Below are positions 59,252 through 64,000 of a DNA stretch of 64,000 bases, piece by piece. The stretch is taken from the NCBI RefSeq assembly GCF_014193285.1, contig NZ_JACHZE010000001.1, positions 62,001-126,000 of the forward strand, in the 5' to 3' direction. Every line of letters begins with the position of its first letter. Positions within the stretch are counted from its first letter, which is position 1. This DNA comes from Atlantibacter sp. RC6 (GTDB lineage: Bacteria; Pseudomonadota; Gammaproteobacteria; Enterobacterales; Enterobacteriaceae). Under the pieces are notes generated by a model, which was not told the origin of the DNA, searched no databases, and saw only the letters and a list, made by a program, of their open reading frames with translations. The position numbers and the translations under genes were made by a program.

Positions 59252-59820
59252 TGGCTTCTTCCACATCACGTATCCGGGCAAGGAACGACGCTGAACTAAG
59301 ACGAACGCTACAACGTATGGAAAAGTGGCGGATCCAGACAGGTGATTCTTACGAAAGAAAAATGTTTAAGGTTGCCGGAATGCTATCTGAATATGTCCAG
59401 AAGGAAGTAAACAGAGCGATAGATTCGCCAGTTCCGTTTACAGCGAAATCGGGCATTTTCTACAAGGCAACCCGAAAAGGAAGATTTAACCGGCTGTATC
59501 AGATCGGCATAATGGATATTCAGAATATCTATCTTTCCGCACTAATCGATAAGCAGAAGCCTACAACCTCGCTGGTTCCGGTTGCGAAGAAATTCACCGA
59601 CAAATACGGAAACATTAAAGGATTAAGAAAGAATCTTGGTAATGGTTCGTATGTTCGGGTTAACCATTCTGACAGTTCCATTTTGATAAATAAGGCTGCG
59701 AAGAAAAGAGAAGATCGTTTAATCGCAATAAAAAGAACTTCCGTAAGGAAGAAGCCAATTAAATGGCCCGAACTCGAACAGAAAGTAATCAAAATGTTTA
59801 ACGACAGGATAGACCGATGA
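59251..59820 (+). CDS. basic phage protein, possibly gpZ / HK97-gp10-like tail completion protein
   Basis: The 189-residue basic protein (LRRTLQRMEKWRIQTGDSYE, RSVRKKPIKWPELEQKV-type C terminus) resembles in length and character the gpZ-type proteins, which are missing from the usual place before the tail terminator here. That is an inference. It overlaps the next gene by four bases (ATGA). Confidence 0.4.
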   Translation: MASSTSRIRARNDAELRRTLQRMEKWRIQTGDSYERKMFKVAGMLSEYVQKEVNRAIDSPVPFTAKSGIFYKATRKGRFNRLYQIGIMDIQNIYLSALIDKQKPTTSLVPVAKKFTDKYGNIKGLRKNLGNGSYVRVNHSDSSILINKAAKKREDRLIAIKRTSVRKKPIKWPELEQKVIKMFNDRIDR

Positions 59821-60137
59821 ACCCAACAGACTTCCCGTATTATGACCACACTGATTTACCCGCTGTATATCTGAACGGTATTAATCCCGAATCCTTAACA
59901 TATGCCTTCGATAAGAAATTTATCAAACAGAAAAGATTTAAAGATATGTTGGTTAACGAAAACCAGTGTTTTATTGCCAGCACCCAGATGAAGAAACCCG
60001 TATTTCGTTTTCAGTTAGGCCGTGAAATAGATATCGTTAATCCTTACGACTACAACACACGTGCAGTTTGCTGTGGGTATCTCGAATATTATTTTCGTGG
60101 GTTTAACATGATTGGGTATCTGTTCCAGTATATCTGA
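59817..60137 (+). CDS. phage protein of unknown function
   Basis: I do not recognise this 106-residue soluble protein, rich in Tyr, Phe and Asn. It is translationally coupled to the upstream gene (ATGA overlap) and probably acts with it. A cysteine pair (AVCCGYLEYYFRGF) lies near the end. Confidence 0.55.
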   Translation: MNPTDFPYYDHTDLPAVYLNGINPESLTYAFDKKFIKQKRFKDMLVNENQCFIASTQMKKPVFRFQLGREIDIVNPYDYNTRAVCCGYLEYYFRGFNMIGYLFQYI

Positions 60138-60140
60138 AGA

Positions 60141-60174
60141 TAAATACCTGTAAGAAATATTAGCTCTTACAGGT
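60141..60174 (+). promoter_or_regulatory. TAAATA element and ribosome-site hairpin before the endolysin gene
   Basis: A perfect 10-base stem ACCTGTAAGA / TCTTACAGGT (60146-60155 and 60165-60174) with a 9-base loop. The AGGT of the 3' arm is the ribosome site of the ATG at 60182. Stem and loop lengths equal those at 46081-46109. Confidence 0.75.
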
Positions 60175-60181
60175 GTTAAAA

Positions 60182-60562
60182 ATGAACAAATATAAATTCT
60201 CTACTCGTAGTAAAAATAATATGGTCGGTATTCACCCTGATTTACGTCAGGTTGCCGATCTTGCGCTTGCCCTTACCGACCGTGATTTTATCGTTACCGA
60301 AGGTTTACGCACTCCTGAACGCCAGAAGCAAATGGTTCAGGAAGGTAAATCGAAAACAATGAATTCCGCCCACCTCACAGGCCACGCAATCGACATTGTT
60401 CCGTATCCGATATCATGGAACCCTGAAGATTTTAAACCTGTCATAGCGGCTTTCAGACGCGCTGCTGACCACCTGGGGATCCTGATTGAATTTGGTGCTG
60501 ATTGGGTATCGTTCAAAGACTGGCCCCACATCCAGCTACACCGAAAAGAATACAGTTTCTAA
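60182..60562 (+). CDS. L-alanyl-D-glutamate endopeptidase (T5-like endolysin)
   Basis: The 126-residue M15-family peptidase has the zinc-site motif SAHLTGHAIDIVPY, then FGADW and WPHIQL with the last His ligand. This is the T5 endolysin type that cuts the L-Ala-D-Glu bond of the stem peptide. No signal peptide, so it needs a holin. I chose the ATG at 60182 over a GTG three codons earlier. Sequestration of its ribosome site in a hairpin would delay synthesis. Confidence 0.9.
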   Translation: MNKYKFSTRSKNNMVGIHPDLRQVADLALALTDRDFIVTEGLRTPERQKQMVQEGKSKTMNSAHLTGHAIDIVPYPISWNPEDFKPVIAAFRRAADHLGILIEFGADWVSFKDWPHIQLHRKEYSF

Positions 60563-60606
60563 TCCTTTCTGACGGGCAATCCGTTATCTATCCGATATCG
60601 CAAAAG

Positions 60607-60636
60607 AAAACCCCTGATGGAATATCAGGGGTTTTT
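60607..60636. terminator. bidirectional terminator between endolysin and integrase
   Basis: The stem ACCCCTGAT / ATCAGGGGT with flanking A and T runs lies between the convergent endolysin and integrase genes and can serve both. Confidence 0.9.
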
Positions 60637-60642
60637 CCGTTA

Positions 60643-62349
60643 TTACTCGGTTAAGCGGTCGATTATCGTCGGCGGGTGCTCAGAACGTGCCTGATGCTCT
60701 CTAAAGAACCTTTCACGGTCGATCATGATGTCTATATGGGAATGCAACACCAATCCTTCGGATTCTAACAACTGCTCGTTCGTAACTGTGGTTGAATCAA
60801 TGTAAACCTGTCCTTTCGTCCACGCTGTATCTTTCTTGATCACTAACTTCTGGGTTCGTCCATCCCGGTAAGTAACAAAAAAACAGTTGTGCGCGGGATC
60901 AATCTGCTGGCAGTCAATCCGCTTGATTACCGTTTTGATGCTGGCGCGGACCTCCAGGCGATCAACGTTCTGGGTATCGTTGATATCAAGCTGTTTAAAC
61001 TTATCCCATCCGGCAGTATTCATCCTGACCATTTGATCATCGTGAATCTGTTTCTGTTTGAGATAATCTGCTTTCTGGTTCTCTAAACCGTCGATCAGTT
61101 CTGTCAGCTTATTAATCATCGCTGGTGATTTTGCGGAACCAATCGCAACCAGATAGTTGGCGATCTGTTCATCGATATCAGTAATCAGGTGTTCAACGCC
61201 TGACATAACCGGGGATGATTCAACGAATACCCGATCCGCTAACAACTGCAACAGGGCAAGTTCAAGAGTACGGGCGCGGAACCCCCACTTAGAACAATTC
61301 CGGTGTGAATCCCTCGACGAACAAACGTACCTGTACGCGAACGGCTGGTTCTTCACAGTGGATTTCATTTTGAACATGTGACAACCACAATGTTTGCAGT
61401 ACAAGATCCCGATACCTGATAACAAAGGGATCTCTGGGTTAGCCTCCTTCAATGGTGCAAATGACTTGTTTCCGATCTGGAACTTCAACCGTTCATATTC
61501 GTCCTTCGTCACAATCGCGGGGTAATAATCATCAAGGGTGTACGATACACCATTAACGTTAATCACCTTCTGACCGTGGATCGCAGGTTCGATAATTCGC
61601 GAAGCATGTTGTATGTTCCATTTACCGCGTGAACGTCCTTGTGCTGGCGCAGGATGGTTTTCTTTCAGATAGGCCAGTATCAGACGGTTTGAATAGCCCT
61701 TCTGCTTCAGTTCAATCATTTTTTGTGCAATAGGGTAATAAACAGGGTGTGGTTTTACGAATCCTGAACTTGAGTCAGTCCACCACTTATCCATCCCTAA
61801 TTCTTTAATAGCAACGACTGGATCTCCTAACTGACGTGCTTTGTGCCGTTTAATTTTATTCAGGGCACTTGCAATAGTACGATGCGATTTTGTCTCAGAT
61901 TCATCATTTGCCCGTGAAAACAACATCACCGAATACATAAGCTGCTGAAGGGTATCGTTGTTAACTTTAGTCTCTCTGTAAATTTGGTTGTCGATTCCGG
62001 TGATAACGACAATTCCTTTTAACAACAGACTTGTGAACATGTTAACTGCTACCATAGGGTTGGCGCGTGAAAAGCGATCAAGTGATTCAATTAAGAGATA
62101 CGAACCGGAAGGAATTTTTCCTGTGTCAACATGGTGAATAAAATCCGCTAACGCCCCTTCTGTTGCGTTCTTGCCTTTGAACGCTGACACCCCAAAATCT
62201 CGGTATTCTTCGAAGATTTCTAAATCATGCTCCTGCGCAATCTTCTTAACCATTTTGTCGATGTTGGATTTCTGGCGCTCAATACTGGTTCCCTTCGATT
62301 GCCGTTCAGAACTAAACCGAACATAACTGTAAATTCTTGGTCTTTCCAT
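60643..62349 (-). CDS. large serine integrase
   Basis: The 568-residue recombinase has the N-terminal resolvase domain with YVRFSSERQ (catalytic Ser13), ESLDRFSRAN and an SETKSHR helix. The recombinase domain follows (about 185-280), then a zinc-ribbon domain with CKHC and two later cysteines (VCSSRDSHRNCSKW), and a C-terminal coiled coil (about 395-440). It should integrate the phage at malX alone and excise it with a directionality factor that I cannot identify. A TAAATA element lies 39 bases upstream. Confidence 0.95.
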   Translation of the reverse strand: MERPRIYSYVRFSSERQSKGTSIERQKSNIDKMVKKIAQEHDLEIFEEYRDFGVSAFKGKNATEGALADFIHHVDTGKIPSGSYLLIESLDRFSRANPMVAVNMFTSLLLKGIVVITGIDNQIYRETKVNNDTLQQLMYSVMLFSRANDESETKSHRTIASALNKIKRHKARQLGDPVVAIKELGMDKWWTDSSSGFVKPHPVYYPIAQKMIELKQKGYSNRLILAYLKENHPAPAQGRSRGKWNIQHASRIIEPAIHGQKVINVNGVSYTLDDYYPAIVTKDEYERLKFQIGNKSFAPLKEANPEIPLLSGIGILYCKHCGCHMFKMKSTVKNQPFAYRYVCSSRDSHRNCSKWGFRARTLELALLQLLADRVFVESSPVMSGVEHLITDIDEQIANYLVAIGSAKSPAMINKLTELIDGLENQKADYLKQKQIHDDQMVRMNTAGWDKFKQLDINDTQNVDRLEVRASIKTVIKRIDCQQIDPAHNCFFVTYRDGRTQKLVIKKDTAWTKGQVYIDSTTVTNEQLLESEGLVLHSHIDIMIDRERFFREHQARSEHPPTIIDRLTE

Positions 62350-62597
62350 AGTTTAAACCTATCTAATGCTGTTTCGTTAATCACCATTATTTAGACATGC
62401 CAACTCACACAGTACTGACACAATCAGGCATTTTTATGTGTTTCATTTCAAGTTGCATTTTTTGAACATGGTAAATCCTTAAGTCATTATGCATTCTTAT
62501 GATGGATAGCTTTATATAGTGTTAACCGACTGAATTCACTTCAATCAAGATTCAGTTAACAAGCATTCCGATTAATATGAGTTAGTGTACTTCAGTG
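62350..62597. other. integrase leader and attP right arm
   Basis: This stretch separates the integrase start from attR. It holds the minus-strand TAAATA element (62393-62388) and a nested inverted repeat GTTAAC..ACTGAAT / ATTCAGTTAAC (62521-62560) close to the attachment site. No gene is visible. Confidence 0.5.
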
Positions 62598-62602
62598 AAC
62601 AC
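62598..62602. other. attR core of the prophage
   Basis: AACAC is shared with attL. Joining the inner flanks rebuilds attP with perfect 7-base arms TTAGTGT / ACACTAA, ten bases apart. Confidence 0.85.
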
Positions 62603-63065
62603 CGACGGGAACGTGATTGATTTCGTGGTGTTCGGCATTCTGCATGGCCTGTCTACCAAGTGGTATATGGTGCCGGTGGTGGCTGCGATATGGTTCGTGG
62701 CTTACTATGCGATTTTCCGCTTCGCCATCACCCGCTGGAATATCAAAACGCCAGGTCGCGATATCGAGACCGCGAATGTGCAAGAAAAAATCCAGTCCGT
62801 TGTACCCGGTAAATCGGGTTATAACGTGCCGGCTATTCTGGCGGCGCTGGGCGGCGCGGAGAATATTGTCACGCTTGACAACTGCATCACCCGTCTGCGC
62901 CTGTCGGTGAAAGACATGTCGCTGGTGGATAGCGATGCGCTGAAAGCCAACCGCGCCATTGGCGTCGTGAAACTTAATCAGCACAATTTGCAGGTGGTCA
63001 TTGGCACCCAGGTGCAGTCCGTGAAGGATGAAATGGCTGGCCTGATGAATATGGTCGAAGCATAA
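62598..63065 (+). pseudogene. malX: PTS maltose/glucose EIIB component, 3' part of malX split by the prophage
   Basis: The frame resumes at codon 376-377 of malX (N-T-D-G-N) and runs to the natural stop. It holds the last EIIC helix and the EIIB domain with the phosphorylated cysteine in LDNCITRLRLS. A GTG at 62595 could start it but has no ribosome site, so expression of an isolated EIIB is doubtful while the prophage is present. Confidence 0.93.
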
Positions 63066-63070
63066 ACATA

Positions 63071-63099
63071 CATGCCCTTTCGCGCCGCGAAGGGGCATG
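63071..63099 (+). repeat. intercistronic hairpin between malX and malY
   Basis: CATGCCCTTTCGC / GCGAAGGGGCATG form a 13-base stem with one wobble pair and a 3-base loop, without a T run. It may protect or process the malXY message, as REP-like hairpins do. Confidence 0.65.
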
Positions 63100-63114
63100 G
63101 CTTAAGGAAGGACT

Positions 63115-64000
63115 ATGTTTGATTTTTCTACCCCGGTGGATCGTCACGGCAGCTGGTGTACCCAGTGGGATTATGTCGCCGACCGCTTCGGCAGCGCCGA
63201 TCTGCTGCCCTTTACCATCTCTGATATGGATTTCCCCACTGCGCCCTGCATCCTTGATGCGCTTAACCAGCGTATCGCCCACGGCGTTTTCGGCTACAGC
63301 CGCTGGAAGCATGACGATTTTCTTTCTGCCATCCATCACTGGTTTGCGACGCGCTTTAACGCCCGGCTCGACAATGACGCCATTGTTTACGGGCCGTCGG
63401 TGATTTATATGGTCTCGGAGATGATTCGCCAGTGGTCAGCCCCTGGCGATGCGGTGCTGATCCATACGCCGGCTTACGATGCTTTTTATAAGGCTATCGA
63501 GGGCAATCAGCGCCAGGTGCTGGCTGCGCCGCTGCAAAAAATCGCCAACGGCTGGCGCTGCGATATGCAGCAGCTTGAGGCGCTGCTGGCGCGTCCCGAA
63601 TGCAAAATCATGCTGCTGTGCAGCCCCCATAACCCTACCGGCAAAGTATGGACCCGTGATGAGCTCGTCACCCTGGCGCAATTGTGCGCCCGCCATCATG
63701 TGCGAGTGATAAGCGATGAGATCCATATGGATATGGTGTGGGGCGACAACCGCCATATTCCCTGGAGCGAAGTGGGCGGCGATCGTTATGCGCTGTTCAC
63801 CTCCGGCTCGAAAAGTTTCAACATCCCCGCCCTGACCGGCGCCTGGGGGATCATCGCCGACGCGGCGGATCGCACCGCTTATCTGGCGGCGCTGAAAGGC
63901 CGCGACGGGCTCTCTTCCCCGGCGGTGCTGGCAGTTGCCGCGCATATTGCGGCCTACCGCGACGGCGCGCCCTGGCTGGACGCGCTGCGCCGCTACCTTG
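63115..64000 (+). CDS. malY: PLP-dependent cystathionine beta-lyase / MalT antagonist MalY, 5' part
   Basis: The gene starts after AAGGAAGG and runs off the right edge after 295 codons. The fold type I signature with the PLP lysine is seen in SGSKSFNIPALTG (Lys233, the E. coli position) and the cofactor Asp in ISDEIHMD. MalY cleaves cystathionine and also binds and inhibits the activator MalT. With malX interrupted upstream, its expression probably depends on phage transcription or an internal promoter. Confidence 0.95.
   Translation, partial: MFDFSTPVDRHGSWCTQWDYVADRFGSADLLPFTISDMDFPTAPCILDALNQRIAHGVFGYSRWKHDDFLSAIHHWFATRFNARLDNDAIVYGPSVIYMVSEMIRQWSAPGDAVLIHTPAYDAFYKAIEGNQRQVLAAPLQKIANGWRCDMQQLEALLARPECKIMLLCSPHNPTGKVWTRDELVTLAQLCARHHVRVISDEIHMDMVWGDNRHIPWSEVGGDRYALFTSGSKSFNIPALTGAWGIIADAADRTAYLAALKGRDGLSSPAVLAVAAHIAAYRDGAPWLDALRRYL

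Larger units (their letters stand above)
31341..62393. repeat. dispersed TAAATA element before phage backbone genes
   Basis: Plus-strand copies in gaps before genes start at 31341, 35562, 36193, 36673, 37752, 39731, 43698, 46077, 49734, 50332, 53210 (with a second at 53220), 54467, 58754 (second at 58768) and 60141. Minus-strand copies lie before the integrase (62393-62388) and the 55-residue HTH gene (34512-34507). The element is usually 20-50 bases before the ATG. No copy precedes the flagellin, fljA-like, carboxypeptidase-like, LprI-like or 112-residue membrane genes. It resembles the -10 part of T4 late promoters (TATAAATA). It could also be an RNase E-type cleavage site. Confidence 0.7.
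27222..62602. mobile_element. lambda-like prophage with large serine integrase, inserted in malX
   Basis: About 35.4 kb lie between two halves of malX. Both junctions share AACAC (27222-27226 and 62598-62602). The block is AT-richer than the flanks and holds terminase, portal, capsid, tail, lysis and integrase genes plus cargo. All core morphogenesis frames are intact. No CI-like repressor and no replication protein is recognisable, so autonomy is uncertain. Confidence 0.96.

Noticed and set aside
27222-62602. CRISPR array or tRNA genes inside the prophage
   Set aside because: The short repeats seen are irregular and fall in coding or regulatory DNA; no repeat-spacer pattern and no cloverleaf was found.

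Overview
The window is part of an enterobacterial chromosome into which a prophage of about 35.4 kb has inserted. The flanks carry Escherichia-type genes in mostly familiar order: pntAB, ydgH, ydgI, folM, rstAB, tus, fumC, fumA, manA, ydgA, malI, malXY. A ycjM-T type glycoside operon lies directly behind pntB, which is not its place in E. coli K-12. This fits Enterobacteriaceae near Escherichia, Enterobacter or Kosakonia; I cannot name the genus. The flanks look GC-rich and the prophage is visibly AT-richer.

Host left flank (1-27226). A minus-strand operon (ycjM-N-O-P-Q-R-S and the 5' part of ycjT) encodes a GH13 phosphorylase, an ABC sugar importer, two dehydrogenases, an epimerase-like protein and a GH65 phosphorylase. 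Then come the proton-translocating transhydrogenase, an envelope protein, an APA-family transporter, dihydromonapterin reductase, the RstAB two-component system, Tus with a TerB-like site in front of it, both fumarase types, mannose-6-phosphate isomerase, a DUF945 protein, and the MalI repressor with two perfect operators controlling malX.

Prophage (27222-62602). It splits malX at codon 377 between the EIIC and EIIB domains. A large serine integrase lies by the right end, and both attachment sites share AACAC. The backbone is lambda-like: Nu1/GpA terminase, gpW-like joiner, portal, a protease-capsid fusion, tail proteins with a canonical -1 frameshift site (A AAA AAG) in the G/GT chaperone, tape measure, tip protein J, and a T5-like L-Ala-D-Glu endolysin. 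No repressor of CI type and no replication gene is recognisable.

Cargo. The left end carries a complete flagellin gene behind a near-consensus sigma-28 (FliA) promoter, followed by a homologue of FljA, the repressor that in Salmonella silences the phase-1 flagellin fliC. Together with the excisable prophage this looks like a phage-borne, reversible flagellar antigen switch: lysogeny would add a new flagellin and shut off the host one. Other cargo includes a D,D-carboxypeptidase-like protein without signal peptide, a secreted LprI-like putative lysozyme inhibitor, a membrane protein and homing-type nucleases.

Phage expression. Nearly every phage backbone gene or gene block that has an intergenic gap is preceded by the hexamer TAAATA, often followed by a hairpin whose 3' arm holds the ribosome binding site. 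The cargo genes lack it. This suggests a phage-specific late promoter or RNA-processing signal. Other unusual points are two tail-tube paralogues, one fused to a fibre-like domain, with the fibre genes placed between them, and a candidate structured RNA next to the terminase gene.

Host right flank (62598-64000): the 3' part of malX (EIIB) and the first part of malY.
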